From: Desulfoscipio geothermicus DSM 3669
Lineage (GTDB): Bacteria > Bacillota > Desulfotomaculia > Desulfotomaculales > Desulfallaceae
Direction: 5' to 3'
Length of the DNA stretch: 64,000 bases
Assembly (NCBI RefSeq): GCF_900115975.1
Contig: NZ_FOYM01000005.1
Coordinates: 1 to 64,000, forward strand
Shown here: positions 55,028 to 63,773 of the stretch, one piece after another
Numbering within the stretch: the stretch's first letter is position 1
Layout: every line of letters begins with the position of its first letter
Notes under the pieces: model-generated
What the model was told of the DNA's origin: nothing
Seen by the model: the letters and a program-made list of their open reading frames with translations, nothing else
Database searches by the model: none
Program-made: the position numbers and the translations under genes

Positions 55028-55867
55028 TTAAGCGGTGGCTAAAGTAGACTCTGCAGGTTTAAGCCCCGCGAAATACATATTTGCTGGCTTTTCATAGCTG
55101 ATGGCCTGGTGCGGCCTCTTATAATTGTATTCGTCAATATAGTTCCGTACAGCCCGGTATACTTCCCGGGGCACCCGGTACTCCTCGTAATAAATTTTCT
55201 CCCACTTCAGATTCCTGAAAAAACGCTCTGTGATTGCGTTATCGGTTGCTCGGCCTTTGCCGTCCATGCTAATTTGTATCCCGTTTTGCTTCAACAGCTC
55301 AATATACTCTCCACTGGTAAAATGACTCCCCTGGTCGCTGTTGATGATTTCCGGCTTCCTCACAGCCAACGCTTTCTTTAGCGCACGAATCACAAACGAC
55401 CTTTCTAGCGTCTCGGACAGTTCCCAACTCACTATATACCGTGAATACCAGTCGATAATTGCTACAAGGTACATAAAGCTGCCTTTCATACGGATATAGG
55501 TAATGTCGATTCCCCAGATATGGTCAGGCCTTGCAGCTTTAACACCCCGCAGCAGATAGGGATATGTGTGGTGCTGATGATTCCGCTTGCTCAGATTGGG
55601 ACCCGGGCATAGCCCGGCAATCCCCATCCGGCGCATCAGCCGCAGCACCCGCTTCTTATTCACCTTATAGCCCATATCCCTAAGTACTGCCCGGATCCGC
55701 CTATACCCATAGTGCGGCCAACGAGTGTAAATCTCGTCAATCCGATGCATTAGCTCGATGTCTTTGTCTTCTTCCTCCGACGGCTTGTAGTATATGCTGG
55801 TGCGGTTTACTTCCAGCAGTTCCGCCTGCCGCTTGACTGTGAGTTCTGGATGGTTACGCTCCACCAT
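55028..55867 (-). CDS. IS3-family transposase OrfB
   Basis: A 279-residue integrase-type catalytic domain. The DDE residues lie in WGIDITYIRM (first Asp), NSDQGSHFTS (second Asp) and ITERFFRNLKWE (Glu). An HTH_21-like segment (YGYRRIRAVLRDMGYKVNKKRV) precedes them. The frame is open upstream to the A9 run (complement of 55905-55913) in orfA, the usual -1 frameshift site that makes OrfAB; the extension there reads KSTIAAERRE. Confidence 0.92.
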   Translation of the reverse strand: MVERNHPELTVKRQAELLEVNRTSIYYKPSEEEDKDIELMHRIDEIYTRWPHYGYRRIRAVLRDMGYKVNKKRVLRLMRRMGIAGLCPGPNLSKRNHQHHTYPYLLRGVKAARPDHIWGIDITYIRMKGSFMYLVAIIDWYSRYIVSWELSETLERSFVIRALKKALAVRKPEIINSDQGSHFTSGEYIELLKQNGIQISMDGKGRATDNAITERFFRNLKWEKIYYEEYRVPREVYRAVRNYIDEYNYKRPHQAISYEKPANMYFAGLKPAESTLATA

Positions 55868-55868
55868 T

Positions 55869-56189
55869 TCACGTCTTTCTGCGGCGATGGTTGATTTCAG
55901 CAGATTTTTTTTTCAACCAATTGACCTCTATGGTCAACTGGCCGATTTGTTTAGTAAGTTCCTCCTTCTCAGCTTCATACTGCTTTCTCATCTTCTCCAT
56001 TTCATTTGCGCCACGAGTGAACAGGGAAGGCAGGTTCTCAATGGCTTCTGCTTTCCAGCGATGCAGCTGGGTGGGATGGACTTCATATTCGGAAGCAATT
56101 TCTGAGATCTTCTTTTCCCCACAGCATTTCCAATACGATTTTCGCTTTTTCTTCCGGTTTAAATGTTTTTCTCTTTTCCATGGCTCCAT
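55869..56189 (-). pseudogene. IS3-family OrfA, frameshifted near its start
   Basis: The HTH and leucine-zipper part is normal (ISEIASEYEVHPTQLHRWKAEAIENLPSLFTRG, then a coiled coil to residue 100). The true N terminus, MEKRKTFKPEEKAKIVLEML, is encoded in another frame from ATG at about 56180, and that frame hits a stop a few codons later. Near 56120-56124 two bases appear to be missing. The listed frame begins instead with a basic out-of-frame stretch. Unless the shift is bridged, the element cannot make OrfA. Confidence 0.7.
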
Positions 56190-56493
56190 TATAGCTTAAT
56201 TTTTTGGTTTCTGTGTCTTAACCTATGGGTCCATTATAGAGGATCGTCCTGGGAGTTTCTTTCTAACTATTTATTTGGTGAAAATATGTAATAAAAGCAC
56301 TGCAGGTAAGCATTCCTCCTGGCATGACCAGGAGGAATGCATGTTATAAATCAAAACTCAACTTTCGCACCTTAAAAAACGTTATAAATGCTTGATACAA
56401 AAGGAAAATTTCACGAAAAACAACAGAAAAACACCCTTTTCTTTGGTAAAATTAAGTTGCCTAACAAAATCAACCAAGGAAAGGATGTTTTTC

Positions 56494-57367
56494 ATGCCTA
56501 TCGTACCAAATTCCTCGGCTTCTGAAAAGCAACTTACATCGAAAGTCGATAATTTTTTTAATGGCACTGCATTGGTAGGCTATTTAAGCAGTCGAATTTC
56601 TTTAAGGATTGCGGTTTTTCACCTGTCTTGAACTGTTCAAGTTTATTTTTCTGCTCGTGTTTGGTAAGAAAAATTTTTATCAGACCCTACAGAAAGAAGA
56701 TACAGACCGTCCCGGGAAAGATACAGTTTACCGGTTTCTTAATTCTAGCCGTTATAACTGGCGCAAGTTTCTACTTTTGCTTAGCAGTAATCTGATCCAG
56801 ACAAAGATCAATCCGTTAACGAAAGAAGACCGTGTTAAGGTGTTGATTGTCGATGACTCGCTCTTTGCCTGACCCCGTAGCAAATCTGTGGAACTGCTAG
56901 CTAAGGTAAATGACCATACGACTGGCAAATTTGTTCGTGGTTTCCGTATGCTTACGCTAGGTTGGTCTGATGGTAATACATTAGTCCCGCTTTGTTTCTC
57001 TTTGCTTAGTTCCCACAAAAAAAGCAATCGTTACGCTGAAATGAAAGATGTTGGCAAGCGGTCTGTTGGATACTGCCGCCGTAAAGAGAGCGTGAAGAAA
57101 TCCCCGGAAATCCTGTTAGATCTTTTGAAACAAGCGCTAGAGACCGGAGTCAACGCTTCTTACGTCTTGTTTGATAGCTGGTTTAGTTTTTCATCTACCA
57201 TCATCAAAGTACGTGAGCAAGGAATGCAAGTCATTTGTATGCTCAAAGCACTGCCTAAAGTGTATTATGGCTACAACGGGCAACGGCTGAATCTAAATGC
57301 CCTGCACAAATATCAAGGGTTTGTTAGGTATTTCGGCGTAAGGAAGTTGAGTAAAAACATAATTTAG
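56494..57367 (+). pseudogene. IS4-like transposase remnant
   Basis: Three overlapping pieces make up one broken gene: MPIVPNSSASEKQLTSKVDNFFNG from 56494, a frameshift near 56610, GKKNFYQTLQKEDTDRPGKDTVYRFLNS and RVKVLIVDDSLFA, an in-frame TGA at 56871-56873, then SKSVELLAKVNDHTTGKFVRGF to 57367. The first two catalytic Asp residues (VDDSL, LFDSWFS) fit the IS4/DDE_Tnp_1 superfamily. The C-terminal third with the catalytic Glu is missing. Base composition is more AT-rich than the neighbours. Confidence 0.75.
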
Positions 57368-57382
57368 AAAGAAAGGTGGGCT

Positions 57383-57859
57383 ATGGCTTTGAGGCTAAAG
57401 TGCTTAATACTTGGCTTGGGTATATTGTTGTTTGCTTTTGGTTGTTCAGGGCTAGATAAAACTAATTCAGTCGCCAGAGATTGCTTTTCTAATGAAGATT
57501 GGGAGATTAAAGCACTGTTAATATGGGATGAAGAAAAAGTTATGGGTAAAATTGAAGCAAAGTATTTAGGTCAAGAACCCCTTGAATTTGTGATAATAGA
57601 ACCTAAATTTGATGTTGGCATATGGCCCGCTGGTTATACGCCACCGGCTAGTGGTAAGTATACGTGGAATGCTGAAAAACCGGAGGGTGCAATACCAGAT
57701 ATACAGGATACTTCCTGTATGTCTAATTCAATTTTATCTCAAAAGCCTAGTAGGATAATGAGTAGATCTGAAGCTACAGAAATTCTAGATAAAGTAAAAG
57801 TTAAGATCCAATGGAAAGTTGCAAACGGTAAATTAAAAACTATAAATGCTCCAGATTAA
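57383..57859 (+). CDS. Orphan predicted lipoprotein
   Basis: A 158-residue protein with a signal peptide (residues 1-20, LILGLGILLFAFGC) ending in a probable lipidation Cys; the lipobox is not ideal because Phe sits at -2. The mature part is hydrophilic, with WEIKALLIWDEEKVMGKIEAKYLGQEPLEFVIIEPKFDV and two Cys. I do not recognise the family. It is AT-rich, sits directly behind a dead transposase and has a GAAAGGTGG site upstream, so it may have arrived with the mobile elements. Confidence 0.6.
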   Translation: MALRLKCLILGLGILLFAFGCSGLDKTNSVARDCFSNEDWEIKALLIWDEEKVMGKIEAKYLGQEPLEFVIIEPKFDVGIWPAGYTPPASGKYTWNAEKPEGAIPDIQDTSCMSNSILSQKPSRIMSRSEATEILDKVKVKIQWKVANGKLKTINAPD

Positions 57860-57937
57860 TTTAAACCCCAGATACCGCGGTTTTTGTTTTAGGGGGTGTT
57901 TTGTGTGAATATGTAAACCTTTATATTTTAAGTTAAC

Positions 57938-59332
57938 CTAAAAGTCAGTACCCCCCTGCGGGATGTCCGCTATCTCTGCGGTTTGCCTGTCCAGGGCAAA
58001 CAGGTCGTTTTTGTTTACTTCCCTGATAGATTTTTTGCCCAGGGCCCGGACGGCCAGCTTCATTTCGTCCACGGATGATAAAAGATAACTGGCCAGGTTG
58101 CGACCGCCCTTTTCGATGTCCAGTTTATCCTTGTCCTTTCCCTGTTCCAGCACTACTTGCACAGGTGGTTCATAGGGCAGGGAGTGGAAGACCTGGGTGT
58201 GGGTCATGGCCCACAGGGCGATGGTGCCGATGGCCACGGCATCCGCGCCCAGGGCCAGGGCTTTCAGGTAATCCCCTGGGGTTTTGAGGCCGCCGCCGAT
58301 AATCAGGCTGACCTGGTCCCGGGCCTGATGTTGCTCAAGGAAAGCGGTTGCCCGGCAAAGGGCGTACAGTGTGGGAAGTCCGAAGTCGTCCTCCAGTATG
58401 GGCGCGGCGCCCGAGGTGCCGCCCTGGGCGCCGTCCACTGTAATAAAGTCCACCCCCGCTTCCAGGGCGTGGGCCATATCTTTTTCCAGGTCGTTGCCGG
58501 CCGCTATTTTAATACCCACGGGCACACCGCCGGTTGTCGCCCGCAATTCTTCAACCAGGCCGTTAAGCTGGCGGGGAGAGGTAATTTCCGGCAGCCGGGC
58601 GTGGACAATAGCATTTTCTCCTGGTTTTAATCCCAGCAACCGGATCAATTTTTTGCTCATTTTATCTTGTTTGAAAATTTCCCCGGTGCCCGCCAGGGCT
58701 CCCTGGCCCAGCTGAATTTCAATCATGTCCGCCTGCTTCAGGGTTTCAGGGTCTTTGGACCAGTGGCCCCGGTTGTACTGCAGGATCAGGTGTCTGGCTG
58801 CCGCCCGTTCTTCAGGCAGTAGGGGCCCGTAGCCTGTATTGGTGGCTGTCCCGGCCAGGGTCGCGCCCCGGGCCAGAGCCACTTTGGCCCGGTCGCTCAG
58901 GGCGAAACCGTAAGCCATGCCGGAAATAATAAGGGGTATGTCCAGGCGCAGGGGGCGCTCGGCGTTTTTGCCCAGCACCACGGCAGTGTCAATTTCTGTG
59001 CCTTCAGGAGTGGGGAGCGTTTCCAACTGGGCGACGTTGAACATTATATTGCTGAAATTCGGGAATTTTTTGGGGCCGCCGAAAGGGCGTAAAATTTTTC
59101 TGCCCAGTTCGGCCCGCAGGTTGGTTTCCACTATCACCTGGGGCGTGGTGCGGGAACCGGCAGAGATAACCTCCCACATGTTTTCTTCATAAGGTTCGGT
59201 CATGATCCGGGTAGTTGCGTTGTTGACGATACGCTTGAACAGCAAACGTCCCAGCAGCACTGCTCCACCCGCTATTACCCCAGACCCCAATAATGCCGTG
59301 GGGAGTTTGCCTTTATTGGTTTTACGAGGCAT
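57938..59332 (-). CDS. FMN-binding glutamate-synthase-like protein (GltB2 domain)
   Basis: A 464-residue protein with an N-terminal membrane helix (TALLGSGVIAGGAVLLGRLLF, residues 12-32) and a TIM-barrel FMN domain like the central domain of glutamate synthase. SGMAYGFALSDRAKVALARGA, IEIQLGQGALAG, GIKIAAGNDLEKDMAHALEAGVDFITVDGAQGGTSGAAP and GGGLKTPGDYLKALALGADAVAIGT are the flavin and barrel motifs. It lacks the glutaminase domain and an obvious iron-sulfur cluster. Free-standing forms are common in anaerobes and their substrate is often unknown. Confidence 0.85.
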   Translation of the reverse strand: MPRKTNKGKLPTALLGSGVIAGGAVLLGRLLFKRIVNNATTRIMTEPYEENMWEVISAGSRTTPQVIVETNLRAELGRKILRPFGGPKKFPNFSNIMFNVAQLETLPTPEGTEIDTAVVLGKNAERPLRLDIPLIISGMAYGFALSDRAKVALARGATLAGTATNTGYGPLLPEERAAARHLILQYNRGHWSKDPETLKQADMIEIQLGQGALAGTGEIFKQDKMSKKLIRLLGLKPGENAIVHARLPEITSPRQLNGLVEELRATTGGVPVGIKIAAGNDLEKDMAHALEAGVDFITVDGAQGGTSGAAPILEDDFGLPTLYALCRATAFLEQHQARDQVSLIIGGGLKTPGDYLKALALGADAVAIGTIALWAMTHTQVFHSLPYEPPVQVVLEQGKDKDKLDIEKGGRNLASYLLSSVDEMKLAVRALGKKSIREVNKNDLFALDRQTAEIADIPQGGTDF

Positions 59333-59487
59333 GTAAAATTCTCCTTTAAATAAAAAAGCTGCTGTATATATTATTTCTTGGGCAGCGGGTTAAATACATG
59401 GCACTCATTATAATTGTATCGTGGACATCATGCCGGTCGGTCTGCGCAGTGCCGGATAATTAATGTGCCGGTGCGGGCATATTTAAG

Positions 59488-59520
59488 AACCCCCTTCTTT
59501 TTTATAAGAAGGGGGTTCTT
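59488..59520. terminator. Terminator of the UspA-like gene
   Basis: AAGAACCCCCTTCTT pairs exactly with its complement around TTTTAT, ending at the stop codon region of the UspA-like gene. The stem is symmetrical and could act from both sides. Confidence 0.8.
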
Positions 59521-59959
59521 AAATCAAGCATACCGTACCTGAGGGGATTTCCTGTATCTTATTTTTGAACCAAAGCCAGCCTTTGCTTTCCTGCCGGCAG
59601 AACCTGGAAGGACTGGCGATGAAAATTTTACCATACTGGTTTTCAATGCTCATTTCTTTGATTTTCTCATCCTGGTCCCGGCTGGTGATTATAATGCGCG
59701 GTTCCAGGCCGGTTTCTTGAAATGCGGGGATGATTTCTCCATCGAGCACCTTGTTTCTCAATTTATCCGTTACCATCTTGTATTCCGTATCCGGCATCCA
59801 GAAACACAGCCCGGGAATATCGGGATACATCTGGTGGCACGGGGGGGTGACATACAGTACATCGAGTTGGGCATCTTCCACTCTGGCCAGCCATATGGCC
59901 TTTTTTACCGCCGGCATGGAATATTCAGCGCCGTTAACTACCAGCAACATCCTGGTCAT
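59519..59959 (-). CDS. UspA-like protein
   Basis: A 146-residue protein of the universal-stress-protein fold: MTRMLLVVNGAEYSMPAVKKAIWLARVEDAQLDVLYVTPP is the beta-alpha-beta start. The ATP-binding GxxGxx(9)GS motif is not clear, and KIFIASPSRFCRQESKGWLWFKNKIQEIP takes its place. It is therefore probably not an ATP-binding member. The start ATG 59959 is eight bases after AGGAGG; an in-frame start at 60049 has none. Function unknown. Confidence 0.7.
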   Translation of the reverse strand: MTRMLLVVNGAEYSMPAVKKAIWLARVEDAQLDVLYVTPPCHQMYPDIPGLCFWMPDTEYKMVTDKLRNKVLDGEIIPAFQETGLEPRIIITSRDQDEKIKEMSIENQYGKIFIASPSRFCRQESKGWLWFKNKIQEIPSGTVCLI

Positions 59960-60284
59960 ATGTAATACCTCCTTATTTTTTCCCTGGTAATCTTTCGTTT
60001 TTCTTTTTTTTAATATGATACGTCCGGCGGCTTCATTGTTCAACACCATAGCGCTGTCTTAACTTATTTGCGTCGTTTTCGGCCGCGGTAATATGTCGAA
60101 AGTTTCACTTGCGCTTTCTTGGCCGGGGAATTGCTGTTCAAGCAGTGTTAACGACCGTTTATTTCATTTGCACTAATAATGGCAAATAAAACGTCGGAAT
60201 AACCGGTGCTTAACTTAAAGGAAAATTTTTGCCGCAGGGGGAAAATATAATCAGTAAAGCTATTGTTATATTGGAGGGCGGGAT
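59960..60284. other. Gene-free interval
   Basis: This 325-bp stretch between the divergent UspA-like gene and trmK is AT-rich on the left. I see no gene, RNA motif or repeat in it beyond the ribosome sites of its neighbours. Confidence 0.5.
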
Positions 60285-60983
60285 ATGGCTGTGGAATTGT
60301 CGGAACGGCTGGCCGCGGTGGCCCGGCAGGTGCCGGCGGGCGCGGTGGTGGCGGATATCGGCACCGATCACGCTTATTTGCCCGTTTACCTGGTCCGGCG
60401 GGGGATTGCGCCCAGGGCGGTAGCCGGCGATGTACACCGTAAACCATACGAGGCGGCGCTGGCCACGGTGCGGGCCTGTGAGCTGGAAGATCGGATCGAC
60501 GTGCGCCTGGGGGACGGCCTGCAGGTTTTGGCGCCCGGCGAGGCGGACGCGGTGGTGCTGGCGGGAATGGGCGGTAAAACGGTGTGCAGCATTCTGGCTG
60601 CCGGACGTTCGGTGCTGGCGAAGGTGCAGCGGCTGATCATCCAGCCCATGCGCGACATTTCCCTGGTGCGCCGGTGGCTTTTGGCAAACGGGTGGCGGCT
60701 GGTTGATGAAGATATGGCCCGCGAGGGCGGGCATTACTATTTTATAATGGCGGCGGAACCGGGACAGGAAAAGGTAAAGGACGCGTTCTGGCTGGAACTG
60801 GGCCCGCGTTTGTTGGAGAAGCGCCATGAATTGCTGCATGATTACCTCTTAAAACGGTTGGGGGAAATTGACACCGTGCTGGCGGAAATAAAGCGGGCTC
60901 AGAACGCAAAAGCTCAAGAAAAGGCTGCTCTGCTTAAGCAGGAATCGGGAAAAATCCGGGAGGTGCTCAGCGAATGGCAGTAA
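60285..60983 (+). CDS. trmK: tRNA (adenine22-N1)-methyltransferase TrmK
   Basis: A 232-residue SAM-dependent enzyme that methylates A22 in the D loop of certain tRNAs. VADIGTDHAYLPVYLVRRG (residues 22-40) is the SAM-binding motif and AVVLAGMGGKTVCSIL near 90 is the family catalytic region. A coiled-coil C terminus follows. In Firmicutes trmK is normally downstream of rpoD and upstream of the NIF3-like gene; here it is 31 kb from rpoD but still overlaps the NIF3-like gene by ten bases. Confidence 0.92.
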   Translation: MAVELSERLAAVARQVPAGAVVADIGTDHAYLPVYLVRRGIAPRAVAGDVHRKPYEAALATVRACELEDRIDVRLGDGLQVLAPGEADAVVLAGMGGKTVCSILAAGRSVLAKVQRLIIQPMRDISLVRRWLLANGWRLVDEDMAREGGHYYFIMAAEPGQEKVKDAFWLELGPRLLEKRHELLHDYLLKRLGEIDTVLAEIKRAQNAKAQEKAALLKQESGKIREVLSEWQ

Positions 60984-62092
60984 AAGCTAAGGATATAGTG
61001 GCAATCATGGAAAAATTGGCCCCGTCGGGACTGGCGGAGGATTGGGACAACAGCGGTTGGCAGGTGGGCGACCCCGGGGCGCCGGTGCAAAAGGTGCTGG
61101 TGGCCCTGGACGTGACCCCGGAGGTGGTTGATGAAGCTGAACACAGCGGTGCACAGTTGATCATCAGTCACCACCCCGTGCTGCTTAAAGGAATCAAATC
61201 ACTGCGCGGCGATGTTCCGCCCGGTAACCTGCTCTTCAGGCTCATTCGTTCCGGTATAGGAGTTTACGCGGCGCATACCAGCCTGGACAGCGCTGAGGGC
61301 GGCGTGAACGATGCCCTGGCCCGGGCGCTGGGGCTGGAAGAAGTGGAAGTGTTACATCCTATGCGTTACGGTCAACTGCTCAAACTGGTTGTTTTCGTGC
61401 CCGCCGGTCATGCCGACGCGGTGCGTGAGGCCCTGGGCGGGGCGGGGGCGGGCTGGATCGGCAATTACAGCGATTGCACTTTTAACCTGCGGGGTACGGG
61501 CACCTTTCGCCCCCGGGAGGGCACCAACCCCTTTATCGGCACCCGTGGCGAACTGGAAAAGGTGGATGAAGTGCGGGTGGAAACCATTGTCAAAAAAGAG
61601 GAAATAGGCCGGGTTCTGCAAGCTATGCAACAGGCGCATCCTTATGAAGAGGTGGCCTATGACCTGTATCCCCTGGAAAACAAGGGTGTTCCCCGGGGAT
61701 TGGGCCGGGTGGGCCGGCTGCCCGGGGAGGTTTCCCTGGCTGAATTCGCCGGGATGGTAAAGGAAAAGCTGCAGGCAGTCGGCCTGCGCTATGGCGGTGA
61801 TCACCGGGCGGCTGTCAAGCGGGTGGCGGTTTGCGGCGGGTCGGGCGGGGATTTGTGGCCGGTGGCCCGGCAAAAAGGGGCCGATGTGCTGGTCACAGGT
61901 GACGTACGCTACCACGCGGCCAGGGACATGCTGGCGGCGGGCATGAATTTTATCGACGCCGGCCACTTCGCCACTGAGCGGGTGGTGCTGCCCGCTGTGC
62001 AAGATTACCTGGCGGCAAACCTGCAAAAAGCCGGGCTGGTTGTGGATGTTGTCATGGCCCGGTCGGAAGAAGAACCCTGGGCTTTTGTTTAA
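60974..62092 (+). CDS. NIF3-like dinuclear metal-centre protein (YqfO)
   Basis: A 372-residue protein of the NIF3/DUF34 family with the PII-like insertion (about residues 130-235) typical of Bacillus YqfO. Metal ligands are in ISHHPVLLK near residue 72, AAHTSLDSAEGGVND near 97 and DAGHFATERVVLP near 336. A GTP cyclohydrolase-related activity has been proposed for the family but is not established. It is translationally coupled to trmK. Confidence 0.9.
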   Translation: MAVKAKDIVAIMEKLAPSGLAEDWDNSGWQVGDPGAPVQKVLVALDVTPEVVDEAEHSGAQLIISHHPVLLKGIKSLRGDVPPGNLLFRLIRSGIGVYAAHTSLDSAEGGVNDALARALGLEEVEVLHPMRYGQLLKLVVFVPAGHADAVREALGGAGAGWIGNYSDCTFNLRGTGTFRPREGTNPFIGTRGELEKVDEVRVETIVKKEEIGRVLQAMQQAHPYEEVAYDLYPLENKGVPRGLGRVGRLPGEVSLAEFAGMVKEKLQAVGLRYGGDHRAAVKRVAVCGGSGGDLWPVARQKGADVLVTGDVRYHAARDMLAAGMNFIDAGHFATERVVLPAVQDYLAANLQKAGLVVDVVMARSEEEPWAFV

Positions 62093-62225
62093 TCTTGTTT
62101 CACCGGATTGGTGTATTTTGATCACATCCTTTAATCTAAATTAAACACGTAATTGTACCGAAAATTTTTTAGCTAATCAATTTATTGCCTGGTAAAACCT
62201 TGATTCTAAATTTTGGAGGTTTGTA

Positions 62226-63116
62226 ATGCAGCTAATAGAAAATGTTACAGTTCTGGGAGACCGGCACTTTCGGATTTATGCGGTTGGTAAAGGACCGGCG
62301 GTGCTTTTGGAGGGCGGCGTGAGCGCCGTGGTGCCCGCAGTTCTGAAACAGGCTGCCGCAGGTCTTGTCCCACCGGGTGTCAGTCATTTGGTGGTTATGC
62401 ATGCGCATTACGATCATGTATGTGGAATTCCGGGTTTGCGAGAGATTTTTCCCGGAGCTTTGGTGGCCGGATCGGCGGAGGCGCGCAAAATTCTGCAGCG
62501 AGCCAAAATAGTAACGCATTTTTTTAAAGAGGATGCCGCCACCACTGAAGCGCTGCGGCAGGAAACGGGGTTGGAGGAAAAGGCTTTCGATTCTGTTGTA
62601 GACCATATTAATGTTGAGCGGGTTATCGAGGACGGTGAAAAATGGACGTTGGGTCCCGGGTCAACATTGCACTTTTACCGCGCTCCGGGACACAGCCCCT
62701 GCAGTCTGCTGGCCTATCTCCCCGAAAGTGAAGTGTTGTTCAGTTCTGATTGCGCCGGCTTCCCCGTAAATGACAAGTGTATTTTCCCCATTTTTTTCGA
62801 GGGGTACGCAAAGTATTTAACAACAATAGACAGGATGCGGGATTTTCGGGCGGAGATTTTGGCCGGCGCGCATGAACAACTAATCTTTGGGCGAAAATAT
62901 GTGGCGGAATTTCTTGATCAGGCCCGGTCCGAGACAGAAAGAATGAAGGAATTTGTTAGCAGCGGCCGTAAAAAGGGGTTGGGTGAGCAAGAAATTGCTG
63001 ATTTGCTGTTTGATATGTATTATTGCGACAACCTCCGTATATACTCCGTAAATAATATCCGTTTTTGCTGTAGTTTGCTGGTACGGAGAGTGCTGGAAAC
63101 GGAAGAAAACGGATAA
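62226..63116 (+). CDS. Metallo-beta-lactamase-fold hydrolase
   Basis: A 296-residue MBL-fold protein. The metal-binding motif VMHAHYDHVCG is near residue 58, followed by APGHSPCSLLAYLPESEVLFSSDC near 155, where the later His and Asp ligands lie, and GAHEQL near 217. A helical C terminus of about 70 residues follows. Candidate roles include thioesterase- or glyoxalase-like hydrolysis; the substrate is unknown. TTGGAGG is upstream of ATG 62226. Confidence 0.85.
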   Translation: MQLIENVTVLGDRHFRIYAVGKGPAVLLEGGVSAVVPAVLKQAAAGLVPPGVSHLVVMHAHYDHVCGIPGLREIFPGALVAGSAEARKILQRAKIVTHFFKEDAATTEALRQETGLEEKAFDSVVDHINVERVIEDGEKWTLGPGSTLHFYRAPGHSPCSLLAYLPESEVLFSSDCAGFPVNDKCIFPIFFEGYAKYLTTIDRMRDFRAEILAGAHEQLIFGRKYVAEFLDQARSETERMKEFVSSGRKKGLGEQEIADLLFDMYYCDNLRIYSVNNIRFCCSLLVRRVLETEENG

Positions 63117-63161
63117 CAATGGGCTTGGGAGAATGGTAACCAATAGAAGGGACGGTAGTTT

Positions 63162-63773
63162 GTGCAGGGGTACGATCTGAATAAATTGGCGGCGTCCTTT
63201 GATCGGGTGGCTAAATACTTTGATATAGTTTACCCGTTGTTTATCGGTCCTTACCGGCGGGCTGTGGATTACGTGCTGCGACAGCTGCCTGACCACCGGG
63301 CGACCCCGCGGGTGCTGGATATCGGCACGGGGACCGGAACCCTGGCCGGGGCTTTTGCGGCAAAGGGGGCTGAAGTGACGGGGGTGGATATTTCCGCGGG
63401 AATGCTTGAAAAAGCGCGCCGTAAATACGGCTCCCGCGTAACTTTTATCAAGACCCCCGCCCATGCCCTGGATGGATTTGCCGACAACAGCTTTGAAGTG
63501 GTGGCGGCGGCATTTGTTTTACATGAAATGCCGCCCGCTTACAGGGTGAAAATACTGCGAGAAATGAAAAGGCTGGCTGGCTCCGTGGTTATGGCGGTTG
63601 ATTACATACCCAATTTAAATCCGGTAATTTCATTGGTGGAGCGCGTGGAGAAAAGTTATTACCGGGATTTTTTAAAAAATGTGGGTCAACAACTGGTAGG
63701 TGAGTTTTCTGACTATAAGCTGATCAGGCTGACCCATTTCATGGGGCTGTACCTGTGTGATCCCCGGGCGTAA
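63162..63773 (+). CDS. Class I SAM-dependent methyltransferase
   Basis: A 203-residue methyltransferase of the UbiE-like Methyltransf_11 type. VLDIGTGTGTLAGAFAAKG is the SAM-binding motif I (residues 47-65), GVDISAGMLEKARRKY motif II, and FEVVAAAFVLHEMPPAYR the post-motif segment. The acceptor is unknown; it could be a quinone precursor or a small metabolite. The start is GTG 63162. Its last 35 bases overlap the convergent gene at the window end. Confidence 0.85.
   Translation: MQGYDLNKLAASFDRVAKYFDIVYPLFIGPYRRAVDYVLRQLPDHRATPRVLDIGTGTGTLAGAFAAKGAEVTGVDISAGMLEKARRKYGSRVTFIKTPAHALDGFADNSFEVVAAAFVLHEMPPAYRVKILREMKRLAGSVVMAVDYIPNLNPVISLVERVEKSYYRDFLKNVGQQLVGEFSDYKLIRLTHFMGLYLCDPRA

Larger units (their letters stand above)
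54835..56233 (-). mobile_element. IS3-family insertion sequence
   Basis: The element is about 1.4 kb. Its ends are imperfect inverted repeats of about 50 bp: the left end TGCTCCCCTTTGTCAAGACA matches the complement of the right end TGGACCCATAGGTTAAGACA, and both continue into AAAAAAT and AAGCTATA. It contains orfA and orfB on the minus strand. I see no convincing target-site duplication. It lies between the hydrogenase genes and an IS4-like remnant. Confidence 0.8.

Noticed and set aside
56871-56873. In-frame TGA within the IS4-like transposase as another selenocysteine codon
   Set aside because: The gene also has a frameshift and lacks its C terminus, and transposases are not selenoproteins. 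Decay explains the stop.
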